DNA of 64,000 bases, from contig NZ_FNPZ01000003.1 of NCBI RefSeq assembly GCF_900107435.1, forward strand, positions 1 through 64,000. The letters run 5' to 3'. The notes beneath the pieces were generated by a model. The model saw nothing but the letters and a program-made list of their open reading frames with translations, ran no database searches and had not been told where the DNA came from. Source of the stretch: Herbiconiux ginsengi (lineage in GTDB: Bacteria; Actinomycetota; Actinomycetes; Actinomycetales; Microbacteriaceae). Made by a program: the position numbers and the translations under genes. Shown here in pieces: positions 17,827 through 26,720 of this stretch (position 1 is the stretch's first letter; each line of letters opens with the position of its first letter).

Positions 17827-19574
17827 GGCAGCTCGACTCTCATTCGTGTTCCTTGCCCGTTCACGGACTCCAGCGCGAAGATCCCGCCCAGCACGTCGAC
17901 TCGGTCGGCGAGGCCTTTGATGCCGGTGCCGGCTCCGTTGCCGTAGCTCGCGCCGCCGATCCCGTTGTCGGCGATCTCGAGGTGCAGCCGGGCGCCCACC
18001 TGCCCGATCGTCACGCGCACCGACGTGGCGTGGGAATGCTTGACCGCATTGGTGAGTGCCTCGGCGATGATGAGGTAGGCGGTGTGCGTGGTCGCGGGGG
18101 CGAGCGAATCGTCGTCGACGTCGGCCTCCAGGGTCGCCGGGATCGCCAGGCGGTCGACCAGGTCTTCGGCGGCCGCTGAAAGGCCCCGTTCCACGAGCGC
18201 GGCAGGCAAGACGTTGTGCACGAGCCGTCGCAGCTCCGCGGCTGCTTCGTCGATGCGGCGGCGCAGCTCGGTCGCCGCGCGGCTGGTCGCGACCGAGGCA
18301 TCCGGTGCGTTTCCGATCTGCTGGGCCTCGAGTGCAAGAAGCACGAGCTGCACCTGGAGCCCGTCATGCAGATCCTGCGCGATGCGGGAGCGCTCGCGGT
18401 CGGCGGTCTCCACCAGACGGAGCCGGGACTGCAGCAAGGCGTCATTGCTGGCCAGTAGCTCCGCGGTGAGTCGTTCGCGGTCGATGGCGATCGCCAGCAC
18501 CTCGCCCGCGCGGCGCACCACGTCGGTGTCGGCGATCATCCGGTTGTCATAGACGATGGCGCCGACGAGGCGGGACTCGACCGACACCTCCAGCCAGGTT
18601 CGGCCGGCATCGCCGCGAGCGTCGTCGACAGGCATCCCGAGCCCGTCGACGAAGGCTGATCGGTCGGGTGACCAGTAGACCACCTGGAGCGAGTCGTCGC
18701 CCATCGTGCTGGCCAGGGCACGCTCGACCGTCGATCGGGGCGCGCCTGAGAGTCCCAGCCAGGCGGCGAGCGCCTCGAGCTCCCCCGTGCGACGGAACCC
18801 GCCGAACAGCACGCCGAGCAGGAAGGCGATCGGCAGCCCCGCGAGGAGAGCGAGTTGGATCACACCGCTCACGGCCTGGGGCTCCCCGAGAGCGCGCACG
18901 ACGAGCGGCGCCGCGGGGATCAGCAGCACAGCAAGACTCCCGTAGAGGAACAGAGGTGCGAGAACCTTGCGATGCGCGTGGTCTGCGGCGCGCAACCGAC
19001 CGACGAGGATGATCACGGTGATCACCATCAGGGCGATTCCCAAGGTGCTCTGCACCGTCGTCAAGGCGCTGATGGCCGCTCGGTCGCCGCGGATGGCAAT
19101 GCTCAGTGCCTGCAAGACGACGGAGACGCCATAGGAACCGATCACCACGGCGATCGACAACCGGCCGTGCAGGCGCCCCGATGGGAAGGCGTGCAGGAGA
19201 TGCACCACGACGGCCAGCACGCTCGTGGCGAAGACAGCGCTGATCACGCTCAGCAGCTCGATTCCCAAGTTGACGAGGCCACCGAGGAGCACGGTGATGC
19301 CGCCGATGACGATCAGGGCGCCGGTGGCGTTGTTCGGGCGCCGCCACCATGCGGTGACTCCCGCCGCGACCCACACCCAGAACGCGGCCGTGAACACGAC
19401 CACCGCCCAGAGGTTGTCGGGCACGCCGAGCCCGACCGCGATCTGGATGATGCCCAGCAGGAGCGCGCACCCCACGACCACGAGCAGAGCGAGCCGGAGC
19501 GATCCCTGACGCCCCGAGCGGAGGCTCATCGATCGAGCGGGCACGACGACGTCCGTTCCGGGCCGAGTCGTCAC
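17814..19574 (-). CDS. Membrane histidine kinase of the NarL/DesK type
   Basis: Sensor kinase of about 586 residues. The first 300 residues hold roughly eight to nine membrane helices and no large outer domain, followed by a GAF-like linker. The HisKA_3 segment ADRERSRIAQDLHDGLQVQL carries the phosphoacceptor histidine. The ATPase domain has AEALTNAVKHS and ADNGIGG. GTG 19574 is preceded by AGGAAGAGG at seven bases; ATG 19529 is the alternative. It phosphorylates the overlapping response regulator. The signal is unknown, but the neighbouring exported peptidases suggest an envelope signal. Confidence 0.88.
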   Translation of the reverse strand: MTTRPGTDVVVPARSMSLRSGRQGSLRLALLVVVGCALLLGIIQIAVGLGVPDNLWAVVVFTAAFWVWVAAGVTAWWRRPNNATGALIVIGGITVLLGGLVNLGIELLSVISAVFATSVLAVVVHLLHAFPSGRLHGRLSIAVVIGSYGVSVVLQALSIAIRGDRAAISALTTVQSTLGIALMVITVIILVGRLRAADHAHRKVLAPLFLYGSLAVLLIPAAPLVVRALGEPQAVSGVIQLALLAGLPIAFLLGVLFGGFRRTGELEALAAWLGLSGAPRSTVERALASTMGDDSLQVVYWSPDRSAFVDGLGMPVDDARGDAGRTWLEVSVESRLVGAIVYDNRMIADTDVVRRAGEVLAIAIDRERLTAELLASNDALLQSRLRLVETADRERSRIAQDLHDGLQVQLVLLALEAQQIGNAPDASVATSRAATELRRRIDEAAAELRRLVHNVLPAALVERGLSAAAEDLVDRLAIPATLEADVDDDSLAPATTHTAYLIIAEALTNAVKHSHATSVRVTIGQVGARLHLEIADNGIGGASYGNGAGTGIKGLADRVDVLGGIFALESVNGQGTRMRVELPCGS

Positions 19575-19648
19575 CGACGAGCCTCTTCCTGAACACCGGC
19601 GTATGGACGCATGTCGGCTAGGCTCCCACACTCGCCGGGCATCCTCCA

Positions 19649-19660
19649 TAGACCTGGGCC
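19649..19660 (-). promoter_or_regulatory. Copy 4 of shared GRCC..RGTCTATG motif
   Basis: Read on the minus strand this is GGGCCCAGGTCTATGG, upstream of the kinase-regulator operon and in the same orientation as the copies before the other genes. It would allow autoregulation. Confidence 0.45.
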
Positions 19661-19757
19661 CATGCGTCATTGGCAGATCCCTCGACCTCTTTCACCATCC
19701 GTCGGGACGAGTCGCCAGCCGCGGCGACATCACACCGAGACGGTGGACGAGGCGGGA

Positions 19758-19841
19758 GATGAAGATCAGCTACAACCGGGGCGCACAGACGTTCATCTGC
19801 CGCCTCGCCGTGGCCTCCGGCAGCACCGACTGCGACGACGG
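19758..19841 (+). pseudogene. Copy B of the dacB segment, orphan gene fragment
   Basis: Encodes a piece of the S13 carboxypeptidase around the SYN box (MKISYNRGAQTFICRLAV) and runs into a stop 15 bp later. It matches 15387-15470 at 80 of 84 bases with only silent differences. No other carboxypeptidase sequence surrounds it, so it is a stranded fragment of a second, once functional copy or of a sister allele. Confidence 0.8.
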
Positions 19842-19855
19842 ATCCCTGCCGTGAT

Positions 19856-21253
19856 TCAGGGGGTCGCCGAAGCACGATGATCGTCTCCGCCGGGCTCCGG
19901 GCTGACGCTCTGCGGGTGCCGGAACACGTCGTACGGGTCGTATGCCGCCTTCACCTGCCGCAGGCGTTCGACGTTCGAGCCCCAGTACGAGTGCTGCCAG
20001 CCGGCCGCCCCGGCGTTGGGCACGTTGACGTAGGCGCCCTGCACGAATGGCGAGAGAGCATCCTCGAACGCGGCAACCCAGCGGAGACACTCCGGCGTCA
20101 GAGGGTCGTCGCGTGCGGGCACGCCACCACGTCTCCCCCAGCCGGCGCCCGGCTCGGCGTAGAACAATGCGCTGCGGTGGGCGAACACGCTCCCGCCGGG
20201 CGGTTCGCTCGTCGGCACGACGCCACCGAACGCGTTGGCGAAGTAGTTGCACTCGGAGGTGGGCGCCGACGCCATGAACGACGCGATCACGTCGATCGCC
20301 TCGGGTGGGAGCGGTGTGGTCACGAATTGCGAGGCGAACTTCCAGTTCGCCGCCTCCTCGGGAGTGGGGATCTGGAAGCCGCCGTAGATGCCGGCCCAGT
20401 CACCCTCGACCGCCGAGACCTCCGGGTGCCCGATCGAGAGCACGGGTTGCAGCAGACCGAGCGTCTCCCCGACGGATGCGCGCACCGACACCGCGATCAT
20501 CGTGATGTCGTCGCGGTGGATCTCGAGCTGACTCGTGAGACGCACGTCGGCGGTGGGAGCCGATCTCTGCCAGGCCTCGAACACGCGATCGAGATCGCCG
20601 AGACCGGTCCAGTGGGCGGTCAGGTAGACGGCCCTCGGCACGGGGTGGATGCGGTACGTCAACGCCGTGACCACGCCGAAGCCGCCGTTGCCGGCGCCGC
20701 GGAGCGCCCAGAGCAGATCGGCATGGCGGGTCACATCGACGGTGATCGCCTCCGCTCCCCCGATGCCGGCGGCGGTCACGATCTCCACCGACAGCAGGTT
20801 GTCGCTGGCCAGACCGAAGGCGCGGGTCAACAGCCCGAATCCGCCGCCGAGGGTCGCGCCGGCCAGCCCCACCGAGCCCTCCGTCCCGGTGGGCGTCGCG
20901 AAACCGGCCGCACCGAGCGCGGTCACCGCCTCGAGCTGGGTGAGTCCGGCTCCGACGGTGGCGGTTCGCGCATCCGGGTCGAGCGCCACCGACTTCAGCT
21001 CGCTCACGTCGATCACCAGACCGCCGTCGAGAGACGACCAGCCCTCGAGGCTGTGACGACCGCTGCGCACGCGGAACGCGACGTCGTTCCGGCGAGCCCA
21101 GCCGACGGCGTCCACGACATCCTGAACCGCCTGCACGAACACGATCGCAGAGGGCTCGCGGATCACGAGCAGGTTCCAGGATGCGCGCGCGGTGTCGTAC
21201 TCCTCGTCGCCCGGTCGCACGACCCGGCCCGGGAGTTCGTCGCGGGCGCTCAT
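19856..21253 (-). CDS. FAD-binding oxidoreductase, berberine-bridge-enzyme type
   Basis: Flavoprotein of 465 residues of the PCMH/BBE family. The FAD-binding half shows RSGRHSLEGWSSLDGGLVID and LAGATLGGGFGLLTRAFG, and the C-terminal BBE motif is YDPYDVFRHPQSV with the FAD-contacting SYWGSN. Family members oxidise alcohols, sugars or alkaloid-like compounds with O2. ATG 21253 overlaps the stop of the permease by four bases, so it is the last gene of a three-gene operon. A longer frame upstream lies within the permease and is not used. Substrate unknown. Confidence 0.88.
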   Translation of the reverse strand: MSARDELPGRVVRPGDEEYDTARASWNLLVIREPSAIVFVQAVQDVVDAVGWARRNDVAFRVRSGRHSLEGWSSLDGGLVIDVSELKSVALDPDARTATVGAGLTQLEAVTALGAAGFATPTGTEGSVGLAGATLGGGFGLLTRAFGLASDNLLSVEIVTAAGIGGAEAITVDVTRHADLLWALRGAGNGGFGVVTALTYRIHPVPRAVYLTAHWTGLGDLDRVFEAWQRSAPTADVRLTSQLEIHRDDITMIAVSVRASVGETLGLLQPVLSIGHPEVSAVEGDWAGIYGGFQIPTPEEAANWKFASQFVTTPLPPEAIDVIASFMASAPTSECNYFANAFGGVVPTSEPPGGSVFAHRSALFYAEPGAGWGRRGGVPARDDPLTPECLRWVAAFEDALSPFVQGAYVNVPNAGAAGWQHSYWGSNVERLRQVKAAYDPYDVFRHPQSVSPEPGGDDHRASATP

Positions 21254-22758
21254 TCGACCGTCTCGACCGTCTCCGCCACTTCGACGACCCCCACGGTCTC
21301 CCCGGTCTCGACTCCCTCGACCGCCGCTCCGCCGTCGGGCTCGGTCTCGAGCACCGAGCGCCTGAAGATCATCAGCCACGCGAAGTAGGCACCGCCCGCG
21401 AGGATGAGCCCGAGCACCACCAGCGCAGGAATGAGCGACTCCGGCGGCGTCACGAGCACGAAGAGGGCCACACCCACCCAGAGCAGCGCCACGATCGTCA
21501 CGGGCAGCTCGAAGCGACCGAGATTGAACCCGCCCGCCTTACGCTCCAGCTTGCTGCGCACCGCGAGATAGAGCACCACGATCGCGCCGTACATCAACGC
21601 GGGCAGCAGCGTTCCGCCCACGAGCAGCTGATTCAAGGCGTCTCCGGGCAGCGCCAGCATGAGCACGACGCCGATCACCACGATCGACACCGTCGCCGCG
21701 ACAGGTGTCCGGGTGCGAGGATTCACCCGGCTCATCAGCCGAGCGGCGGGGAAACGTCCGTCGCGCGCCATCGCGAACACCTGGCGCGAGCAGGCCGCCA
21801 TCACCACCATGCCGGCGCCGAAGAACGCGAAGGCGATCCCGCCGATCACGATGCGCTCCCACACCGGCCCGAGCTGGCCGCGGATGATGGCAGCGACCGG
21901 CGAAGGATCGGCGGTGACGGCATCCACGTCGGTGATCGCGAGCGTCAGCACGATCAAGAAGATCAGCCCGGCGACGCTCGCGGCGATCACCGATCCCACG
22001 ATCGCTCGCGGCACGTTCCGGAAAGGGTTCTTGGCCTCCTCGGACAGATTGGCGGCCGAGTCGAAGCCGACCAGCGTCGTGAGTCCCATCAGAGCACCGG
22101 CCATCAGCCCGCCTCCGATGGCGAAGTAGTGCGGGTCGCCGATCGACACTCCACGCGCACCGAGGTTGCCGACGTCGCCGCCGCTCGTGATAGCCATCAC
22201 CACGAGCAGGGCGACGACGATCACCGCGATGATGCCGAGCTCGACGCTGACGGCGGCCGAGGTGATCAGACCGAACAATCGCGTCGAGGCGATCACCAGA
22301 GCGGCCTGAACCACCAGGATGGCGAGAGTGAGGATGCGGGTCACGCCCTCATCCGCGTCCAGACCGAGCAGTGGCATCAGCGCTTGACTCGCCATGGCGT
22401 TGGCCATCGTGACGACGGCGATCGCCAGGTACCAGAAGCTGAGCCAGCCGAAGAACCAGCCGATCTTCGGGTTCGCAAGCCTCGATGCCCACTGGTACGA
22501 CGACCCGCTGAGGGCGATGCGGGCCGCGAACTGGGCCACGACCAGGGCGACGAGGGTCTGCCCCACGGCGGCGAGCACCCAGAGCCAGATGCCGACGGGC
22601 CCGGCCGTCTGCAGCAGTTCGCCGTAGGTGGCGAACACACCCACGGCCACCGAGATGAAGGCGAAGGAGATGGCGAACACCTGAAAGCCCCCCAGGGTGC
22701 GTTTCAGCTGCGGCTGATCGCCTGCAGGCGGATCGAATGCGTCGGGTCGGGTCGTCAT
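21250..22758 (-). CDS. APC family amino acid/amine permease
   Basis: Membrane transporter of 502 residues with about twelve to fourteen helices. The N-terminal LGGFQVFAISFAFISVAVGVF, GSSYQWASRLANPKIGWFFGW and GFDSAANLSEEAKNPFRNVPR are typical of the GABA-permease/BAT1-like branch of the APC superfamily. It overlaps both neighbours by four bases. The partners, an alpha/beta hydrolase and an FAD oxidase, suggest uptake of an amine or amide compound for oxidation, but this is inference. Confidence 0.88.
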   Translation of the reverse strand: MTTRPDAFDPPAGDQPQLKRTLGGFQVFAISFAFISVAVGVFATYGELLQTAGPVGIWLWVLAAVGQTLVALVVAQFAARIALSGSSYQWASRLANPKIGWFFGWLSFWYLAIAVVTMANAMASQALMPLLGLDADEGVTRILTLAILVVQAALVIASTRLFGLITSAAVSVELGIIAVIVVALLVVMAITSGGDVGNLGARGVSIGDPHYFAIGGGLMAGALMGLTTLVGFDSAANLSEEAKNPFRNVPRAIVGSVIAASVAGLIFLIVLTLAITDVDAVTADPSPVAAIIRGQLGPVWERIVIGGIAFAFFGAGMVVMAACSRQVFAMARDGRFPAARLMSRVNPRTRTPVAATVSIVVIGVVLMLALPGDALNQLLVGGTLLPALMYGAIVVLYLAVRSKLERKAGGFNLGRFELPVTIVALLWVGVALFVLVTPPESLIPALVVLGLILAGGAYFAWLMIFRRSVLETEPDGGAAVEGVETGETVGVVEVAETVETVE

Positions 22759-24119
22759 CGTGCCGGCTCCTCGGTGAATTGTGCGATGAAGTCACCGAGT
22801 TGCCTCTGCAACGCGGTGGAGAACGGGTAGGCGATCTGATCGGCGGGCGCCGGCACGTCTGCCGAGCCGACATCGCGCAGGATGTGCACCATGTCAGGCA
22901 GCTGCACCGACTGCGCGACCCCCGGCGGGAAGGCGTCGGCCACAGCCAGCACGCCGGAGCCGGATGCTCCGTCGCCGCAGGGGGTGTTGAAGTCCTTCGT
23001 GCCGCAGGTGATGAGCGTGGGGACCGTGACCTGTGGGGACAGCTCGCCCGGGTCGACCGCGTCGTATCCCTTGCCGTACGCCGTGCGGTAGGCGTGCGTG
23101 ATCACCATCTGCGCGGGGTCGCTGCCGTAGATGTTCGACGCGATGGCGTCCTGATAGACGGCCGTGATCCCCGTCGCAGCCGGCAGTGGCACCGGGTCGG
23201 GGTCGGGGTAGGGAGGAGTGCCCGTTCTGATCTCGTCGATCCCGTGCGACATCCATTCCTCGAGGTCCGCGGCATCCGGTGCGGTCATCGCTCCGCCGGC
23301 CACCGCAGCGTCGATTTGCTCCGTGAACTGGCGGGCGACGATGTCGAGGATGTGCGTGTAGGCGGGCTCGATCAGCAGCAGGCCGGCCACGGCGGGAGCA
23401 TCTCCGGGGTCGGTCGCGACGACCAGCGCGTCGGCGCCCCCTTCGCTGTGACCGAGGAGCAGCAGACGACTCGCGTCGACGCCGGGCTGCACCGCGAGGA
23501 AGGAGAGCGCGTCGCGGATGGGCTGCACCCGCAGCCGGTCGTAGCCGAGCGGAAGCAGGGCGTCGGGGTCGGCGGCGAACGACCCGAGGCCGGTGGCGCC
23601 GGTGCCGAGTTTGTCGTAACGGAGGGATGCGACCCCCTCCGCGCTCATCTGGTCGGCCAGCCACCGGTAGGCCTCGGTGGCGAGAGCGGGGGCGTTCCCG
23701 TCGCGGTCGACGGCGCCGGTGCCGACGACGATCACGACGGCCGGCACCGCCGCCGACGGATCGACCGGGCCCCGGTAGCTTCCGTGGAAGGTCACGCCGC
23801 CGCTGTCGAAGACGACGTCGCGGTCGTCGGCGATCACCGGCGGCGCGGGGGCCGGGGCGGGAGCGGGAGTGGCGCACGCGACCTCCGCCGCCTCGGCGAA
23901 CGACGCCGCACCGGCGAGCGCGCCGATCCCGCCGGTGCCCACGCCGAGGCCCAGAGCTGCGACCAGAAGAAGCGCTGTCGCACGGCCGTTCGAGCGGGGT
24001 GCCCGACGTCCGAGCCCGGCGACCAGGAAGGCGGCGACTGCGGCCGCGACGAGGAGGAGGCCGATGAGCAGGAGGGAGATCAGTCCGTTGGAACCGGTGG
24101 CGGCAAGACAAGCGGTCAT
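22755..24119 (-). CDS. Membrane-anchored alpha/beta hydrolase
   Basis: Hydrolase of 454 residues. Two N-terminal membrane helices (about residues 10-35 and 45-70) and a proline/alanine linker APAPAPAPP precede the catalytic domain. The nucleophile elbow is GHSEGG; a histidine near the end (LPDMVHILRD) completes the triad. ATG 24119 has GAGGGGAA before it; the frame is open much further upstream but that part overlaps the divergent gene. First gene of the operon with the APC permease and FAD oxidoreductase. Confidence 0.83.
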   Translation of the reverse strand: MTACLAATGSNGLISLLLIGLLLVAAAVAAFLVAGLGRRAPRSNGRATALLLVAALGLGVGTGGIGALAGAASFAEAAEVACATPAPAPAPAPPVIADDRDVVFDSGGVTFHGSYRGPVDPSAAVPAVVIVVGTGAVDRDGNAPALATEAYRWLADQMSAEGVASLRYDKLGTGATGLGSFAADPDALLPLGYDRLRVQPIRDALSFLAVQPGVDASRLLLLGHSEGGADALVVATDPGDAPAVAGLLLIEPAYTHILDIVARQFTEQIDAAVAGGAMTAPDAADLEEWMSHGIDEIRTGTPPYPDPDPVPLPAATGITAVYQDAIASNIYGSDPAQMVITHAYRTAYGKGYDAVDPGELSPQVTVPTLITCGTKDFNTPCGDGASGSGVLAVADAFPPGVAQSVQLPDMVHILRDVGSADVPAPADQIAYPFSTALQRQLGDFIAQFTEEPAR

Positions 24120-24135
24120 GGCACGGTTCCCCTCA

Positions 24136-24204
24136 GGACATGACTCATTGTCCGGATCCGTCCACCCGCCGACAAGCACCGCTTGCGGACATGTCCGCTT
24201 GCGG
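24136..24204. promoter_or_regulatory. Operator-like cluster in a divergent promoter
   Basis: GGACA-N8-TGTCC (24136-24153) and the perfect palindrome GCGGACATGTCCGC (24185-24198) share GGACA/TGTCC arms. CCGCTTGCGG is repeated at 24179-24188 and 24195-24204. They lie between the hydrolase operon and the regulator gene, and are good candidates for the site of that regulator. Confidence 0.5.
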
Positions 24205-24239
24205 CCACGATTGTCGCGAGTGGCGACGAGAGGACCGGC

Positions 24240-25184
24240 ATGAATGACGACACCGTGCTTGCGGCGGTCTATCGCGGCAGGCCCGCGACGATCGAGGACC
24301 TCGCGACGTTGACGCACCTCACCGCGCACGAAGCGGGCGCGGCCGTCGAACGTCTGCGGAGCCGAGGTCTGCTCGGGGGGCTGGGCGACAGCCTGAGCTA
24401 CCCGCATCCCGCCGCCTGGGCGGCCGGCGCCGTGTCGGAGCGCTCCGCCGAACTGCGACGGAGCACTCGCGACGTGCTCGCCGGCCTGGAGCAGATCGTC
24501 ACCGATCTCCCGGGAATGCTGCGCCAATGGTCGGTGGGCGAGGCGTCGGCGGATCTGGTCCCGGTGCTGACGCGACACGGCCCTCAGGCCTCCGAAGACC
24601 TCTGGTACGACACTGCGCAACACGACTCCGGCACCTTGAACGCGGTGCTCCCAGAAGTCGACCGATTCCTCGCCACCGGTGACGAACGCGTCGTGCGATT
24701 CGTGCAGGCGCTCGCCGGCAAAGAATCGGTGCACGTGATCGTCCCCACCTCGGCGGCCGATGACCCGGCTGCGATGGAGCGGATGCGACGCTACGGCAGC
24801 GTAGGTGTCGAGTGCCGGCTGCTGGACGACCCGCCGAGCTGGTTCTGGGTCGACGGGGATCAACTGGCCGTGCCGTTCGAGTGGGGCGAGGGTCGCCCCA
24901 CGAGTGTGCTCGGCGTGCGCCACGCAGCGCTCGCGGGCATGGCACGCGACTATTTCGAGAGCTTGTGGCAGCGCGCCGACCCGATCTCGCCCTCTGGCCA
25001 CGGCTGGACACCGCTGTTGCGGTTGATGCGGCAGGGCATCACTCTCGAGACGGCGTCGCGCCTGGTCGGGGTCACTCCTCGAACCGGGCGGCGGCGGGTT
25101 GCTGCGGCGATGACGCACTACGGCGTGTCGACGCTCTTCGCGCTCGGGGTGGCGTGGGCTGCCGATTCCGATCGGGCGGCTTGA
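24240..25184 (+). CDS. TrmB-like regulator with C-terminal LuxR-type helix-turn-helix
   Basis: Regulator of 314 residues. The N-terminus (TIEDLATLTHLTAHEAGAAV) reads like a TrmB winged helix. The middle is a sensor region of the kind found in TrmB-like proteins (ESVHVIVPT). The C-terminus (LMRQGITLETASRLVGVT) resembles a LuxR-type helix-turn-helix. GAGAGGA precedes ATG 24240. It is divergent from the hydrolase/permease/oxidase operon and probably controls it. Confidence 0.72.
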   Translation: MNDDTVLAAVYRGRPATIEDLATLTHLTAHEAGAAVERLRSRGLLGGLGDSLSYPHPAAWAAGAVSERSAELRRSTRDVLAGLEQIVTDLPGMLRQWSVGEASADLVPVLTRHGPQASEDLWYDTAQHDSGTLNAVLPEVDRFLATGDERVVRFVQALAGKESVHVIVPTSAADDPAAMERMRRYGSVGVECRLLDDPPSWFWVDGDQLAVPFEWGEGRPTSVLGVRHAALAGMARDYFESLWQRADPISPSGHGWTPLLRLMRQGITLETASRLVGVTPRTGRRRVAAAMTHYGVSTLFALGVAWAADSDRAA

Positions 25185-25223
25185 TCACGACTGGGCAGCC
25201 TATCCCCGGTGAGAGCGCAGGGG

Positions 25224-25229
25224 TACTCT
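25224..25229 (+). promoter_or_regulatory. -10 box TACTCT, leaderless start at 25236
   Basis: TACTCT ends six bases before GTG 25236, and no ribosome site is present, the usual arrangement of a leaderless actinobacterial gene. It decides the start over GTG 25209. Confidence 0.5.
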
Positions 25230-25235
25230 GAGCGC

Positions 25236-26630
25236 GTGCCGTTGTCGCCTGACGAATATCGAGCACCGCTCGCTCGGGCGGCGCTGCACGCCGGCGAGTG
25301 GCTCGACTCCGTTCCCACGCGGCCCGTGAAGCCTCGCGAAGGCATCGAGGCGCTCGAGGCGGCATTCGCGCGGTCTCTCCCCGAGCATCCGTCCGACCCG
25401 GCCGAGGTCGTCGACGAGCTCGCGCGTCTCGCCGAACCGGGGCTCATGGCCATCGGCTCGGGGCGCTTCTTCGGGTGGGTGATGGGCGGCACCCTGCCGG
25501 CCGCGCTCGCGTCGGATTGGCTCGTGAGCGCCTGGGATCAGAACAACGGGCTGCGCTTCGCCACACCCGCGACGGCCGCGATCGAAGAACGCGCCGGCGC
25601 CTGGATCCTCGACCTCCTCGGTCTGCCCACGACGAGCACGGTCGGCTTCACGACCGGCGGCACGATGGCGAACTTCGTGGGCCTGACGGCCGGCCGGGGC
25701 GCGGTGCTGGAGGCGGCCGGCTGGAACGTGAATCGCGACGGTCTCACCGGAGCTCCCCGCGTCTCGGTGCTCGTGGGCGCTGAAGTGCACAGCTCGGTGG
25801 AGCTCGCGCTGCGCTACCTGGGCCTCGGCGAACCGACCCGCGTCGCCGCCGACGCGCAGGGGCGGATCCGACCGACCGCGCTGGCCGAGGCTCTGGCGGC
25901 GGCAGAGGGTCCGGTCCTCGTCGCTCTGCAGGCCGGCAACCTCCACTCCGGGGCGTTCGACCCGATGCGCGAGTGCATCCGGGTGGCGCACGAACACGGC
26001 GCCTGGGTGCACGTCGACGGCGCGTTCGGCCTGTGGGCGGCGGCGAGCCCGCGCTGGGCCGAGACTCTCGATGGTCTCGGCGAGGCCGATTCCTGGGCGA
26101 CGGATGCGCACAAGACCCTCAACGTGCCGTACGACTGCGGGGTCGCCGTCGTGGCACGGGCGGGCGCGATGCAGTCGGCGTTCACGGCTCACACGAGTTA
26201 CTTCATCCGCGACGACGCCGGCATCCCCGACCCCATGGACATCGTTCCGGAACTCTCCCGCCGCGCACGCGGCGTTCCGGTGTGGGCGGCGCTCCGTTCG
26301 CTGGGGCGCACCGGCACCATCGAGCTCGTCGAACGCCTTGCCGCGAACGCCCAAGCACTCGCGGAGGGGTTGACCGCCGTTCCGGGCGTCGAGGTGCTCA
26401 ACGACGTGGTCTTCACCCAGATCTCGCTGGCGTTCGGCTCGGACGAGCGCACGCGTGCCGTGACGCAGGCGTTGATCGCCGACGGCGCCGTCTGGATGTC
26501 GGGGTCGCGGTGGGCGGGCCGTGACGTGCTGCGCATCTCGGTGAGCAACTGGTCGACGGATGCCTCCGACGTGACCGCCTCGATCGACGCCGTCGTGCGG
26601 GCGATGGCCGCAGCCGACGCCCGCCGCTGA
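25236..26630 (+). CDS. PLP-dependent decarboxylase/aminotransferase of the aromatic-L-amino-acid decarboxylase group
   Basis: Fold-type I pyridoxal-phosphate enzyme of 464 residues. The PLP lysine is Lys293 in TDAHKTLNVPYDCG. FTTGGTMANFVGL binds the cofactor phosphate, VHVDGAFGLWA carries the aspartate that pairs with the PLP nitrogen, and GRFFGWVMGGTLPAALASDWL is a substrate-side motif of the family. It removes CO2 from an amino acid, the identity of which cannot be read; the group also includes aspartate 1-decarboxylase-like and tyrosine-decarboxylase-like enzymes. It stands alone between a regulator gene and pgi. Confidence 0.82.
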   Translation: MPLSPDEYRAPLARAALHAGEWLDSVPTRPVKPREGIEALEAAFARSLPEHPSDPAEVVDELARLAEPGLMAIGSGRFFGWVMGGTLPAALASDWLVSAWDQNNGLRFATPATAAIEERAGAWILDLLGLPTTSTVGFTTGGTMANFVGLTAGRGAVLEAAGWNVNRDGLTGAPRVSVLVGAEVHSSVELALRYLGLGEPTRVAADAQGRIRPTALAEALAAAEGPVLVALQAGNLHSGAFDPMRECIRVAHEHGAWVHVDGAFGLWAAASPRWAETLDGLGEADSWATDAHKTLNVPYDCGVAVVARAGAMQSAFTAHTSYFIRDDAGIPDPMDIVPELSRRARGVPVWAALRSLGRTGTIELVERLAANAQALAEGLTAVPGVEVLNDVVFTQISLAFGSDERTRAVTQALIADGAVWMSGSRWAGRDVLRISVSNWSTDASDVTASIDAVVRAMAAADARR

Positions 26631-26720
26631 CGGTGACGGTGCGTCACCGGGAACGATACGTTAAGGGTGACCGCACGACCGGGCCGCAGCGGCCCGCGAC
26701 GAACGAGCCCAGGAGAAGCA

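Noticed and set aside
19603-19854. An 83-residue frame containing the dacB fragment
   Set aside because: Only the 84-bp duplicated part is meaningful; the upstream half is promoter DNA of the kinase operon.
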